Below the pieces are notes generated by a model, which saw only the letters and a list, made by a program, of their open reading frames with translations, ran no database searches and was not told the DNA's origin. Made by a program: the position numbers and the translations under genes. DNA of 64,000 nt, from contig CALZFC010000006.1 of the NCBI GenBank assembly GCA_945643635.1, positions 9,231,001-9,295,000 on the forward strand, read 5' to 3'. Shown piece after piece: positions 35,798 to 49,418 of this stretch (its first letter is position 1; every line of letters starts with the position of its first letter). Origin of the DNA: Allodiplogaster sudhausi. Its lineage: Eukaryota; Nematoda; Chromadorea; Rhabditida; Diplogasteridae.

Positions 35798-38700
35798 ATG
35801 GCGTTTCTTCTTCCTTCGTCGGAAGGAAGAAGCGAGCAGCGCTGGCTTCTCCTTCTCCTCTCCGCAGCCGCAGTCTCTGTCACAAGGGCGCAGTTCGTGC
35901 TCGAAGTGGTCCGTTCCATTATTGTTAATCTCGTTACGCTGGTATTTCTTGTAAGCCTTCGCAATTCGCTTATCGAGACGTGCTGCATGGAGTAATCCAT
36001 GGTTTAATAAAAGAAGTAACGTCTATTTTTTTAATTTTGGTCCTTCCCGGAGCCATACCATCCAGATTTTGACATATAAATTCAGTTTTTATCCCAACTG
36101 ACCTTGCTTTCCGGGCACTCAGTTGTTCCAAGCAGTCACCAGTGGGACTATTCTCTGTAGTAGTAATTTCTTCTCTTCTGTTCTCAGCTGGAGCCGAAGA
36201 TCCTCGGGATGCAGCGGACAGTGCAGAGATGCGATGCGACTTCTGCCAACTTTGGCGCAGATGTCGTCGCCTTCACGTACACGAAGTGGTCCCTCGGCTG
36301 TGCTATTCCGACCCAGCCCGAGAATGGCTGTTCGACTGTTACGGTGAGTTTTTTTTTTAGCTTTGGACCCCAGAATTAAGCAGATTTAAGGCTATTTAAG
36401 CTTGCAAGATATTGCTATCTGCGTTTAAAGTTATTTGCCTTATGAATTCTCGTTTTCAGTTCATCCCACAGCGAGATGCAAAAACAAGATTGGAAAGCAA
36501 TTTCAATTAGATAAATGGCAGTTTTAAAAATAAAGAAGATTTAGATGCCAAAGATGAACGACACTGCGTGCGTCGTCAATTTTGCTGTTGTGCCTCGCGG
36601 GAACTGCAGTTTCTCGGAAAAGGTCCTTTTTTAATTGTTTTCAATGATTTAATTTAATTTAGAAATTTTATATTAGTTTCTTGGTATACGATCTTCTTTC
36701 TTATGATACAAGTTGGCTTACTTCAAAAGACTTTGATAAAGATTTCTGGATTATACTTGTATATAATATTTATTAAGTTCTATTCTCTTATAGAAGTAAT
36801 TTAGGCATATTACGTCCAAGAGGCATCTCGTGGATCGGGCTACCAGGGAATTATTGTCTTCAACAATGAGGGCGAGCCACCGATCGAGATGTCTGGTGGA
36901 AAATACGCTGAGAAGGTAAGAAAAGAGAGAAAGAGTGGCTAGAGAGAGAGAGAGAATGAGAATGAGGGGAAATTATTCCATTATTATTACTACTTATTTC
37001 AATAATAGATTAGACACTTTAACGCGCCTTACAACTTTTTAATGAATTTCAATGCTGACAGTAGCATATGTCATGTGGAATACATACCAGTTGGATCCTG
37101 CACTTGCGGCGTTGTTTCCTGGACTTTGAGCGTTAGATGGATCCATTTTGTTCACAACGGACTCATCAGTACATGTCATTAGTAGTACTGATATGATATG
37201 CTCGTCTCCTGGAGACCAGTCACTTTTTATGCAATTGATGAATTCATTATGCTCGCCATCCAAGCAACATCGAAGCCTGACATTTGCATGGAAGAGAAAG
37301 ACAGCAGATGTGGGCGCAGAGCTGAAATAGGTCTGACCAATCACAACGTTGTAATCACTCTGGTCCAAGGAGCGGAAAAAAACCTTGATAGATTGTTGCG
37401 GACATGCTTACTCCCCAGTTTAAAAACCTTGAAAATAATGCCATTTTGCCCCTACTGCTTCAGCATTTTTAACTTACAACATTCCTACGGTGATATCGTA
37501 AAAGTTGATGCTAAATTATATGTGTTAATATAAAGAATTTCAACTTTATGGCTCATTTTCAGGTGAAGATCCCGATTATTATGGTGAGCTACACGTGCAT
37601 GATTGGCATGATGGAGAGATATCCAGCCAGTGAAGGGTACGGTACTGTTTTCTCTTAATTTTTAAATGGTTCTGAATACTGTGGATGTATACTTGAGATA
37701 CGGTAGCCATAGTCCAGTCACTTGTGTCCAAATATAGTGAACGGTAGATGAGGAAAAGAGAAAAGATTCTGTTGAAAAAAGCAATATAAATAGAAAAAGA
37801 ATTAATTTGTCTGCCCTTTAGATACTCGGTGCAGATCAAGATGTCTCCAGGCTACTACGACCTCTTCCGCTACCTCATCCCCTTCGTTGTCGTGATTGGC
37901 TTCTGTCTTCTGGTATTACTGGCCAGTTTGGTGAGAGCTTAAGGCCCCGCCCCGCAAAGCCGCCTTCATTTTCTTGGGATGAATTATCCCTTCTTCCTCT
38001 TCCGTCCCCTCCCCCGCCTTGGGCTTTTCCCGATCTGATAATTCCCCTAGATCCCTCTGATCTACTCCAGTTATCCTCTCCAGCTCATCCGCATCTGCCG
38101 CGAGCGACGTCGACTTGCACGGAAGCGTCTATCCAGACGCAACCTCCGCAAGATTCCCACCAAGAAGTTCCGGAAGGGTCAGTCGGGATTATCTTTCCGT
38201 TGAAAAGAAATGTATCCTTAAATTGGTCTCAATTGAGAACTGGTCCAGTCTTGACGAAAAATAATTTGGATCTTAATATTCAACTGTATGGAAACTTGAC
38301 TCGTCTTTCTGGCATGTTCCTCTGTTTGACTTTTCAACTGTCCTTGACGTCTCTCTCTCTCATCTTTCTATCAATCGTTTTATAATAATATTAAAGAACG
38401 TTCGCCGATGTTGGAAGGCGGGGCAGGTAGAAGAGATTATCTTTCTCGTTTCTTGCTTGCCATTTATAGTGCTACCCTATTCCCTTTAACGGAAAATACG
38501 ATTTAAATTTTTGTTGAAGTAACTCACGCTTCCCTTTTTTCTTACAGTAATAGAGGGAATACGGTAGTTAGAAGATCGTAGTCGGTAGTTTAGAATGTCT
38601 CTGTCTTCTCGTTCAGTGTTTAGTATTCCTTATTTCTCTTGTTTGTGTTCGAGCTAGTCCAGCATCGGTTCGTGGAAAAAAAGAAGCGTTTAGAGAATTT

Positions 38701-39913
38701 AGTACTAGGTGCATGTCTACTGTCAGGTCTTGACTTTTCCCTTCGAGCTTGGCTGGTCGAATTCATCTTCACATGGTATCTTGGCCTACTTATAATCCTT
38801 GTGACGACGCACACTGTGAACAGTGGTTTATTTATCTATTCTAAACGTTTATTAGCTGATTTTCTTGACGTAGGAGGTGGTTGAAAATACTTATTTTAAG
38901 AGGTCTAATAAAATTAATTTAGGAGATGAGCCGGACACTTGTGCCATTTGCCTGGACGAGTTTATCGATGGCGAGAAGCTGAGGGTGTTGCCATGCAGGC
39001 ATAGTTAGTTTCTTGTTCACTTTTTTATTCATTATTTCTTATGATCGTCCATTTTATCTGAAAGTAAACTGATTAATTTAAATTAAATTGCAGTGTATCA
39101 CTGCAAATGCATCGATCCCTGGCTGACTCGAAATCGAAAGGTTTGCCATATTTTTGCGATATTTATACGTAATTTTGTATGTTTTGATGTAAAGTATTAA
39201 TTATCTTTTGTTTACTATTTAGTTATGTTTTAGGTGTGCCCGATGTGTAAGCGACGCGTTGGCGCGAGAAATTCGGATTCGTCTGACTCGGACGACGGCG
39301 CCACCAGAACACGAAGAGAGCCAGCCAGGCCGGCCGGAGCCCCGGCCGACCCCCTTGTCGTCAGTTCTTGCTGTTTTTTTGTGATTTCTTTCATTTCTTA
39401 TTTATTTTGTTTCATTTAGTCTTGTGAGACAGGGGACCTCTATTCCGAACGAAGGGCTGCTATCTTTTGCTGGAATATGATGGATCCATACCACATGAAA
39501 AGTCTTACTTTGTCTTCCCTCTAAATATAAATTCTAAAGTATTGATTGAAAAGGACGCGGAAAAGGATTTGTTTAGTGAGTGATTCTTTAGAGTTGGCTT
39601 TTGTACTTGGCTCTTCTCCACTTGCTCGCTCCCTCCTCCATCATCAGCAGATGAAATCATGATGAAATATCCATCCAGACAATTAGGAAAAGGCAGTTAC
39701 TTGCCGTCTCCCTCTTAACCTAGGGAAAAAGCGTAGGGGCTGAAATCGTAAAGCATAAGCGTGAAATGTCTATGAGGATCCATTCTCTTTAGCCATCCTC
39801 TTCATACGCGTACCGCTCTCTCGTGGATGATCCGACGGCTTCTACTTCGTCAAGGGCTGGCGATGCTACTCCACCCACTTCCATGACTGCACTCACCCGT
39901 GAGTCAACATCTG

Positions 39914-39949
<36 letters not shown>

Positions 39950-42449
39950 TTCTCCTACTCTCTCTCATCTCTCAGTCTTCAACTACTCCCAGTGCCTTTC
40001 TCCATTTCTCTTTCCGTTTTCATCAGAATCAAATGGTAACTACTGCATATAACTAACATGTTGCACATATAAATTGTAATTAGTGCTCTTAAAATATATA
40101 ATTTTTAACCATTAAGATTGTTAAATTTAAGGTGAATATCTAAAATAATAAATGAAAGTTGTAAGTGAATGGAATGATAATTCGATTGTCAGCACCAACT
40201 CCTCTTTCTCCTCCAGCGACGTCTTCCGAAGTGCGCGTGGACGTTCACCACTCGTCGCGGGAGCAGCTCGTGCCCACGAGGAGTGCCGTCAGTCTGCCCG
40301 CCAATCTCAGGACGGCGGCCGGCACTCGGCCAGGAGGGACTGTGGATGATGATGACGTCAGTTTTCATTTTATATAATTTTAGCACTATATTTTAAATCG
40401 ATATTGTATTTTCCGTTAGAAAATCACTGGTGGTTTACATTGTTATCGTATTGAGATTATGATTTTTTTTTACTCTTGCAAGTGTAAAAGAAATCGCTCA
40501 GTGTGATCTTGAACAATTAGCCTTGGACAATTAATCGTGAACAATTACATGCAGCAAATCACATGATTTGTAGGAAGGCATGAGCAGCGCGTTCTACTAC
40601 GAATCAGAAGATGTTGAGCAGCACGGCGGAGAGGTAAGAGAGAGAGAGAGAGAGAGACGTCTAATACTGACTGTGAGCAAGAAAAAATGTATAGGCGATT
40701 AACATCTCATATAGGTTTAAATCTGAAAAGTAGTAATAGATGTAAGTTACAATCGATTTAAAAAGACATTTAAGAAGAAAGCTAATCTCTAGGAGAATGC
40801 CCAGCCATCGGCCGGCGCTTTCCGCTGCCTCAAGGGTTTCATCGAACGAATCGCCCGTTCTCCCTCCATTGGCGCTGCCCTCGGCGGAAGTGGAGGAGGG
40901 GCAGTTCGATTGGAGAACGAGGTTTTTCGGTTTATTAGGGGTTATAAATGAGGTTTTTTTTAAGAAGATTTATTTAATTTTCTTGTCCTCTGATGTCATG
41001 ACTGCCAGAATAAATAAATAAAAAGTTATATGATGAATTAGAAACTTAGGTTAGTTCTTTTAGAATGCTAAAGTATCCCTCGTCTCTTCTACCGTAATCT
41101 TCCATTTTCTACCGTAATCTTGGTTGAGGATGCGGATAGTGTGGAAGAAGGCAGAAGAGGAGGGGGCGGAGAGCGCGCTTCAGCTGGCAGAGACAACCAG
41201 GCATTTGCTCATGATACGTCCACGAGGCAGAGTGCGGAGAGGAGACTCGCCACGAGGGACACCGCGGCGCTCACTGCGTCGGTTAGAGAAAACTATATTT
41301 TTTCTTATGCATATATTTTTTTATCGTTTATATATTTTTTATTCAAGTTCCGCTGGGCCGCTTTAATCAGATTTTGTAGAATTCGACAATGTAAAAGAAT
41401 TTTTGGATTTTCTGAAGCACGTGAACATTTGTTAACGCTGACCTTTTAGGCTACATTTACACCATTCTTATAATCATCTGCATATGACAGTGTTTTCTAG
41501 ACGTTGAAAAGAATTATTCCCAACTATTGTGTCTTCCGCATCCCCCAGATTAAGACTATTAAGTTCTTCATAATTAGGTATTTTAAGGAGCCCGAGAGAG
41601 GCGGCGGTGAATCTTTGGTGTCGCTCTCTGAACCAATCTCCATTGACGTGGACGAGGCAAGCGATGACGGAGATACGGTACCCATGGTCTCGACGCGAAA
41701 GAGAAGGTCAGGAATTGCGCCTTACGAGATTGCTTTTAAAATATAAGTGGGAGAAGATATTCGTTTATGTACTTTGTTTTTTTTTACATAAAATAATACC
41801 TCTTAAAAATACTAGAAAGTAATAAAAACATGTCTACATTTTTGAAAGCCTGGAGATTTCAGACCTGCCGGAGGACAGCTAACACGAGCCGAACTGCCGT
41901 ATGAAGATGAAGAGGGAGAGGATGAGAGACCGGATGAGGGAGAAGGAGAGGACGGAGCGGGAGGGATTGGAGAAGAGCGAGAAGTCGAGAAGAGACGCAG
42001 ACGGAAGAGCAGAAAGGCCAGGGATACTAATAAGTAAAGGAATTTTTTAATACAAAGAATTCGTGTCCATTTTTTTTTTTTTGCCCAGAACAGTTGGTTG
42101 TAATCGCTGCCTGAACGAATGCAGTCGTATGAGCTTGTTGATTATTTTTATTTAAGAAAAATTGTATTCGAAAAAAATTATTTTTAATAGTGTGTTTAAG
42201 TGTTACGTTTTTTTTTAACCTAGTTAGGCTAATGATTTTTTTTTATTCAGCTCCCGCTCGGTTCCTGCCGACATGGCAATCGGGACGTTCACACAGCGTT
42301 CTCTTGCCGCAGCTGCACCCTCTCCACTGACATCGACCCCCTCGCAGACCACGCCCACCCCTGACACCACCCCCACTCACCAGGGGGGCCCTTCTGCACC
42401 CGGCAGTGGTCCAGGTGGAGATGAGGATATCTTCCATGACTGGCGTTAG
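35798..42449 (+). CDS. PA-TM-RING E3 ubiquitin ligase, long copy (RNF13/RNF167/goliath type)
   Basis: This is a membrane ubiquitin ligase of the endosome/lysosome-associated PA-TM-RING family. Eighteen exons join in phase: 35798-35908, 36188-36343, 36545-36622, 36805-36915, 37563-37636, 37822-37930, 38051-38177, 38923-39003, 39094-39140, 39234-39359, 39793-39898, 40217-40356, 40574-40633, 40793-40921, 41129-41281, 41588-41706, 41863-42033, 42251-42449; 698 aa. Order: signal peptide ([17 protein letters not shown]), lumenal PA domain with [15 protein letters not shown] and possible N-glycan sites NDT and NCS, transmembrane segment about 194-217, a basic [14 protein letters not shown] stretch, and RING-H2 at 262-303 (C262, C265, C280, H282, H285, C288, C300, C303, all present). 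The tail of nearly 400 residues is Ser/Pro-rich, then acidic, then strongly basic (KRRRRKSRK), and ends DEDIFHDWR. Its two downstream copies have much shorter tails. The start matches the ATG conserved in all three copies. Confidence 0.93.
37039..37368 (-). other. Unrecognised 109-codon open frame inside a RING-gene intron
   Basis: A normal-composition open frame lies antisense in the 647 bp intron 36916-37562. It contains [16 protein letters not shown]. It resembles no family I recognise and has no counterpart in the matching introns of the other two copies. It could be an insertion fragment or chance. Confidence 0.25.
39908..39970. repeat. (CT)n microsatellite in a RING-gene intron
   Basis: The tract begins about ten bases after the donor of the exon ending at 39898; CT lies on the sense strand. 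Confidence 0.9.
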
Positions 42450-44284
42450 GCATCCTTTGAAAATACTGTACATTTTTGCAAGCCCGATTGCTGTACATTT
42501 ACTCTGTTCATTACGGTGCATACTTCTTGTAATTGCTCGCTCCTTTTGCTAGAAGCCTATTTGTGATGAGCTCGCGCTGCCTATCTTTTTTGGATATATC
42601 ATTGGAGTTACTGTTCCGCTCGATTCTCTATTTATCTTTTTTTCGTCTTCACTCATTCTCTTCGGAGCCTCGGATACTGTAGTCGCACGAAATAACGTGT
42701 ATAGCTGAGAGCTAGACTGAAGCTTCTGGGATCACGTGCTTGTTCTTTTTTCTTCTTCTTCTTCTATACCACCGGCCATGATAATTAACCTTTAACACAC
42801 TTTATATCACTCACTAGCTCGCTTCAGACTTCATGTTATTTTTTCCGCCAAATTGGCTATCCTTCTCTTTCCTCTTAATCTATATATAATATTTTAAAGA
42901 TAGTTATAATTTTTTATGCCGCGCTACTAGAATAGCGGATGTTTGCACATGATTCCAGCTTCGTCTTTTAATATCCTGTACAGTCTACCTTACAAGATGT
43001 ATAGTAATGCTTTCCTACAGCTCACGTGCGTCTCTACACGGGATTTTATTCCATGTCTTTTTCCACTTTATTTTTTCTCATGAATAGTCAACTCGGTAAC
43101 GTTATCTAGTTTCCACTCAGTATCAGTTGTCATTGTGATTTATTTTTGGACTCTTCTCCAAAAGTCTCTAACTAGCCATTGTTAATGTTTTGCAGCGGTG
43201 AATGTTTCTGCCGCGTATAGGTAACAGAGTCAACGGAGTTGCATTTTGTGTTATTAATATTTTAGTTTGTTTTATCAACGATTATATCGAGTCTATAAGG
43301 CGTGTTTTTTTTTCTTCTTCTTTGATTTCTGTATTGTCGCTCGTATCTTTTTTCTAACTTGTTTTCCTTTTCCTTTTTATCTGAATCTGTGAAATGTCTG
43401 AAATTATCGTCCTCTCTCTCTCATCATTCTTTGTCTTTTTTATCTTTGCTCTTCTCCTCCATTCGTGCATATCACAGATAATGAATATTTAACAGCAAGA
43501 GAAGTTGAATATGATACTATTCATTTTACGAATTTCCTCGCCATTCATTTGTGTATGAATTTGGAGATGTTGCACCTGCATATTAACCAGTCGATGTTAT
43601 TTACTTTTCGGTTCTTTTCAGCACTGCTCACCATTGTTTGTGCTCTGCAGCTGCCGCTATAAAAAGGAAAAACTCATCATGTAATGGATTTCATTTCAAC
43701 TGTTTTGAACATAATTAGAGATACTTCACGCTAATTCTTGCGGGTGGCTGAAATTGAATTGGTTGGATTGGAAAGATGTTTAGAGATCAAGGATAATAAT
43801 AACTATTCTAACCATAAGCACACCTTTCGAAAGAACGACATGAAATTAGAAGGGTTGTGAAAGTGCTGACTGAACAAATTGATAGCAGGAATTGAGGCTG
43901 TCAACAGAATGGTGCTTTCCTAGTTGCCTTGTTAATTTCTCTTATCATCGATTCAACTCATGTCTGCGGTAATCGGCAGCCGTTTCAATCTGTTTATGCT
44001 GTTAATTCCCTGCGGTTGCAAGGTTTGTACCGCAAAAAAAAGAGAATGGACAGTGATTTACCGTATACCACAATGTATGGCAACTTTTATGTGTGTTGCT
44101 CGGTTACATGTGAAGCGAGATTTACTAGTAGGCGCCAAAATGTAAGTTGTGGAATGATTTATCTTTGCTTTTCCCGGGGCTTTGTTTTCCTCGTTATTTC
44201 TTACAATGTGCCTTTATATGTAAAAAAGAAGATAATTTCGGAACAAATTTAGCAGATTATTGCGACGAATGCGGAGTAGTGACG
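42450..44284. other. Intergenic between RING gene copies 1 and 2
   Basis: About 1.8 kb is AT-rich. The part from about 43650 onward (start CTGCCGCTATAAAAAGG) is repeated near 48798, before copy 3, and marks the left end of the duplicated unit. No other gene was seen. Confidence 0.6.
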
Positions 44285-47200
44285 ATGTCGTTTATTCGCT
44301 TGACGAGAAGAAGCTGCAGAAGCTGGCTTGCCGTTCTTCTCTCTGCAGTCTCAATCACAAGAGCACGAGTAGTTATTGATGTGGTTAGTTCATTGTTTTT
44401 GTAACTATTCAAACAAAGCAGCCCTTGTTCTGATTGTAACTTTTAGTCTGCTACATCATGACTATACTACCACATATCGATGATCTGTTCTTGATAAGTT
44501 AACATCTTTGTAATTTGAATAGTATGACTATTATTCGCTTACTTTTTAAGTTGATCGAGCGCGAAACTTCGCCGTCGTGGCAATGCCCTACGACTACGGC
44601 CAACTTCGGGGCGGATATCGAAGCGTTTACGGCAACGGAGTGGGCCTTGGGCTGCGCCCTTCCAACCTTTCCCGCCGATGCCTGCTCTCCTGTTCAGGTT
44701 CGTGATTTTGGGCTAAGGAGGCAGGAGTCAGTATAATTATTTTAACGATTAATTTATTTTACTAGAGACTGGAATCAGGGAATAAAAGAGTTGCCGGAAT
44801 CTCACTCTTTTTCCCTTCCCCACTCTTTTTTTCAAGGAGATTTTTTTCTTACACAAGTTCAGTTTACAAATTGGTTTTCTTAATTACCCTACCTGCCCTC
44901 CCTGTTTTTTTTTCAATCCAATTTTTCACCTGCCCACCCTGTTCTGGAATAACATCCTGCGACTCTTTTATTCCATGACTGGAATCGAACAATGAGTTTA
45001 AGGATTCTTTAATCTTCATAATTTTTGTTTGCTGCCCAAAATATATTACGTTTATTAGGGAGTCTGCTTTAAAGGACCCTATTTTTCTACTCGAAAGAAC
45101 CACATGTTTCTACGGTAAGAAAAATTATTTTAAGAATTTTTTTATTTTTGGAATTTGTCCGCTCAGATGAAATGCTTCCATAGATTTTGTTGCTTATTAA
45201 AGATAGCCTGATGGCTTGCTTTTTGTTGCCTATTAAAAATGAATGTCTTTTTAGATTCCGAAGAGCTACAATGCTTGCGCAGTCAACTTTGCTGTTGTGC
45301 CGCGTGCGAATTGCAGCTTCTCTGAGCAGGTAACAACAGTTGTCCATTTTAATTTTCTGAAATAATTCGGTACTGATCAAATGCCATGAAATATTTAAAA
45401 AAAAAAAAAGCTCATCTAGCGCGTAGGTATTTTTTTCGCGGTATATTCAATTTTTAACGTATTTTTGAGTTCTAATGATATTATTAGTTATGGTAACTAG
45501 CTCAGGCATATTTCGTCCAAGAGGCCATTCGCTCAGGAGCAGACTACAAGGCAGTAATTGTGTTCAACAAGGAGGGCGAGTCTCCTTTCAATATGACTGG
45601 TGGAAAGTACGCCGACATGGTTAGAAGAAGTATTTGGGAATCACAATCTAGGGAGGATATTTTGACATTGACTCCGACTTTTTACTGTTATATGTTTTTT
45701 TAGAGTATTGATAAGGCGATATAAATTAGTGCCAAATCATACCAAAGAAATATAAAATTGGAAGAAAACCGAGCATTCCTTAGTCATTTTATGCAGTAGT
45801 TACCTTGCAAAAGAAGAGAATATTCTTATCTGCAGGTGAAGATTCCGATCGTTATGGTGAGCTACACGTGCATGATTGCTATGATGGAGACCTTTCCAGC
45901 CAGCAAAGGGTATGGTGATACATTTTCAGTTTTGGCTCTTTTACAAAGAGTGATAGAGGCTGAAGGCAAATTCGACCATCTCTAACAAGGATGACACACT
46001 TTTACGATAAAGGGTAAATTGTGCGATTTAGAAAGAAATAAAAAAATTATGCAAATTACTTCATTCATCTAAAATTCATTGCTGTCATTTTAAATTGAGA
46101 CGATTGTATTGCCTGCAGCTACTCCGTACAGTTCAAGCTGCAATCCTTCGCCGGTCTCATTTTCTTCGTTGTTATTGTGGCACTGACTGTGGTCTCTTGT
46201 TTGGTGAGTGCGGATTTTTCGAACATTCTCCTCGGCAGTGCTGAAAAGGTCTTGCTCAACACTGCTTCTAGGAGTTGGACAAAGGGCAATGCAGGCTATT
46301 TTATTATGGGTCAATTGAAAGAATTATCTTTCACTGTGTCTGGATCTCCATATCACCATCTGTTTACTTTGACAAGGAAATGAGGTCTCTAATGATATTT
46401 TCTTTACCCTTCTTTGTTTTTCCTTCAGCTTGCCGATTGGTGCCAAAGCCGTCGTTTTCGCCAAAACGCAGCAGCATGGGAAGGGATCCCAGAAAGAGCA
46501 AGCACCCCTGTCTTCGCAATGCCCGCCATCGAGATTCCCACAAAGATATTTCAGACTGGTGAGTCTAAAATAATTTTTTCGCTCTTTAATTTAAGAATGA
46601 TTGAGTTAATATGTACCGTCTATTTTACATTCTCACCCTGATTTTGGTCGTTCCCGGAGCTATCAAACTAGAAATAATAATTTACTAATTTTCATATTAA
46701 ATTCAGGCGACCAGCCGGACGCATGTGCAATTTGTTTTGAAGACTTCATCGACTGCGAGGAGGTTGGCGTGCTGCCTTGCAATCACTGTCAGTTTTATTT
46801 ATACATCTTTATTTATCTGTATTCTTGCTGTTGAGATGTTTTTTTAACGTTAAACGAGATGATAGTGTGAAAATAGCTAGACAATGATATTTAATTTGAA
46901 TTTAAATATCATTGTCAGGCTATTTTTAATTGTAGTTAAAAATTAAAAATAGTGTTATTTTATATTTTAACTACAATAAAAAATAGTTTGGGCCTAGTTT
47001 GAATTTAATTGTAGTGTACCACACCAAATGCATCGATGTATGGCTGAACCAGCGTTTTTATGAAAAGGTTTGAATTACTAGTCATTCATTGAATTATTTA
47101 TTTTAAAATTGTACTGTTTCTAGACGTGCCCGCTATGCATGCGACGTGTTCGTCCCCGTGATCCCAATGACTCGGTAGACTATGGCACCCGGAATCGCCT

Positions 47201-48520
47201 ACCAGATTGGCCTGCTGGTCCGGCCGCCGAACATCTTGTCGTAAGTTTTTCCATGTATTTTAATTACATTATTTATTATAAGAACGACTTTATTGCTCCA
47301 TTAATTCATATGAGCGAGGGAAACATTTACGGCAGCACTTTAATTTGGTTGACGGCAAAAAAAAACCTGTTCTACCTCCTTTTAATTAGAAAAGCTGTAC
47401 CCAGGTTCATTGATTGTCGTTGATATTTAGCCATTTAGTCACACGTTTTAACAACTGTGTTAATGAATTAGTGCTTAACTTTCGGTACTATAACTAAAGA
47501 AAGCTCACATTGAAGTCAGTGTTGCATATGGATTTAAATGGAAATCTACTTTCATCCGTCTTCTTCGTTGGAAACCCGTTCTGTGGTGGCGGAGCTCGAG
47601 ACTTCATCGAGAGCTAGCGAATCCGAAGATGTAGAGCAGCGAGGCGGAGATGTAACAATCGGCTCTTTTTCTCCTTGCTATTTAGTGTAATATGCTACAG
47701 TATGCCAATATTAACCATCTAATCGCTCAAGAACTCTACTGAGTTAACATTCTAAATATATTAAATTTCCCGTGTGTTGTAGCCGTTTTTCAGTTCCATA
47801 TAAAGACTCCAATGTCCAGGAGAATTCCGAGCCATCGTCGAGTGCCTTCAACCGTGTCAGGGGCTTGCTCAGAGGAATGATGCAATCGCGTCGCAATGGT
47901 AGTATGCCTCTCGTGAACGAGCCGGTTAGTCGACGCTACTTTTCAAACTGCATTTTATGGATATCTGGATTATTTTCTCCTTACCACGAAGGATTGCCAA
48001 TTGCTCACATAAATGACTTCCACCGAGACAGTAACTAGTCTTTTTATTGCTTCCACACAATGAAAAAAACGTGAAAGAATTAACTACTGGCTATATTATT
48101 GGGTAAATTTTAAAAAAATATTTTGAAACCATCCTATGTCATGGACTTGGATAGTGGATTATTCATTGAGGAAGCTGAGAATGGTGAAGAGGGCGATAGA
48201 GAAGGGCGAGAGAACCAGTCGTTCGCCCATGATGTAGCAGTACATGAAAGTACTCCCGCGGCACCGGTTTTTGATCTTTTATTTATTCGCTTGTTTTTCA
48301 TTAACTTCCACTTCATTTCCACATTGCTCTGATAAATTTTAGAAATTCACTTGTTTGTGCTTTTCAGCTTTCTAATCGTTAGTTTGATTTCATAATTTCA
48401 GCCTCTTTTATCCTTTCTCATATTTCTTTTTGACTTAAAGAAAAGATGGTATTTGAGGAATCGGAGAGGAATGCAACTGACACCGTCTTTGGAGGCAATT
48501 CGGATACCTTCCACAGTTAG
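44285..48520 (+). CDS. PA-TM-RING E3 ubiquitin ligase, copy 2 (one splice acceptor lost)
   Basis: Exons: 44285-44383, 44551-44697, 45255-45329, 45506-45619, 45836-45909, 46119-46203, 46429-46558, 46707-46787, 47015-47067, 47124-47240, 47556-47651, 47820-47924, 48171-48266, 48458-48520. If all are used the product is 444 aa. Layout: signal peptide (LAVLLSAVSITRA), PA domain with PADACSPVQ, NFAVVPRANCSF and FNMTGGKY, a transmembrane helix (LIFFVVIVALTVVSCL), RING-H2 with CAICFEDF, LPCNHLYHTKC and CPLC, and a short acidic tail ending SDTFHS. The exon 47556-47651 is preceded by TTTCAT where copy 3 has TTTTCAG, so the AG is gone. The nearest upstream AG would add an in-frame stop. The exon is 96 bases in phase 0, so skipping keeps the frame and gives 412 aa. 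Confidence 0.9.
46871..46987. repeat. Two adjacent AT-rich hairpins in a copy 2 intron
   Basis: AATAGCTAGACAATGATATTT pairs, with two mismatches, with its inverted copy ending at about 46926. A second inverted pair (ATTGTAGTTAAAA and TTTTAACTACAAT) follows directly. Copy 3 has no such insertion, so this is a copy-specific addition. Confidence 0.7.
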
Positions 48521-49418
48521 CCGAGCTCAGTGGATGTGCGAAAGATACTGTATCTTCCGGCTAGCCAGCCTGAACTCTGTATATATACTGAACATTTTTG
48601 TTTTGTTGAAATTTGGTTAAGCTTGAACTAAAACTAATTTGTTGATTTGTTTTTTTTCCCATCACACCGGTTCATTTTAATCTACCTCTGTTTACTTATT
48701 GCGAGGTAACTCTCACTTATTAGTTTCAGACACGAGTATTCATTTTCCAGTTTCAGAATTGGCCTTTCTACCTCAATTGTTTTTTGTGCTCTGCATCTGC
48801 CGCAATAAAAAAGGAAACACTCATCATGTAATGGTTTTGATTTCAACTGTTTTGAACATAATTAGGGATACTTCACGCTAATATATTCTTGCGGGTGGTT
48901 GAAAATGAAGTGGTTGCTTTGGAAGATGTTTAGAGATCAATAATAATATTAACCATCCTAAGAACATCTTTCGAAAGAACGACATGAAAGTCTAGGGTTT
49001 CTGAAAGTACTGACTGAACAGAGGCTGTCAACACAGTTTCATGGCCTCATTACCCTTGCCTTTTTAATCACCCTTACCATCGATTCTACTCGTTTCAAAG
49101 GTAATCGGGGTAATTTTAATCTGTTTATGTAATTACTTCCCTACAGTTGGAAAGTTTGTACCGCAAACAGGGAACGGATGGTGCTGTGCCGTGAAGCACG
49201 ATGTATGGCACCCTTTAAGTGTGATGCTTGGTTACTGTACGGCGAGTTTTACTAGTCGGCGCCGAAATTCTGAGTCAAGAAGATGCTTCACCATCGCAAG
49301 CTTGTGATTGCTGTTTTTTCCTCGTTATTTCTTTAAACGGTATCTTTTCTATAACTTTTTAAAGAAACTCTCGAAAAAATATATAGGCAATTATTTCGAC
49401 GAATGCGAAGCCATGACG
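48521..49418. other. Intergenic between RING gene copies 2 and 3
   Basis: This is the duplicated counterpart of the DNA before copy 2, with small insertions and deletions. No separate gene was seen. Confidence 0.6.

Noticed and set aside
49413..49418. Alternative upstream start of RING copy 3
   Set aside because: The ATG is in frame, but the corresponding codon is not ATG in copies 1 and 2; the next ATG is conserved in all three.
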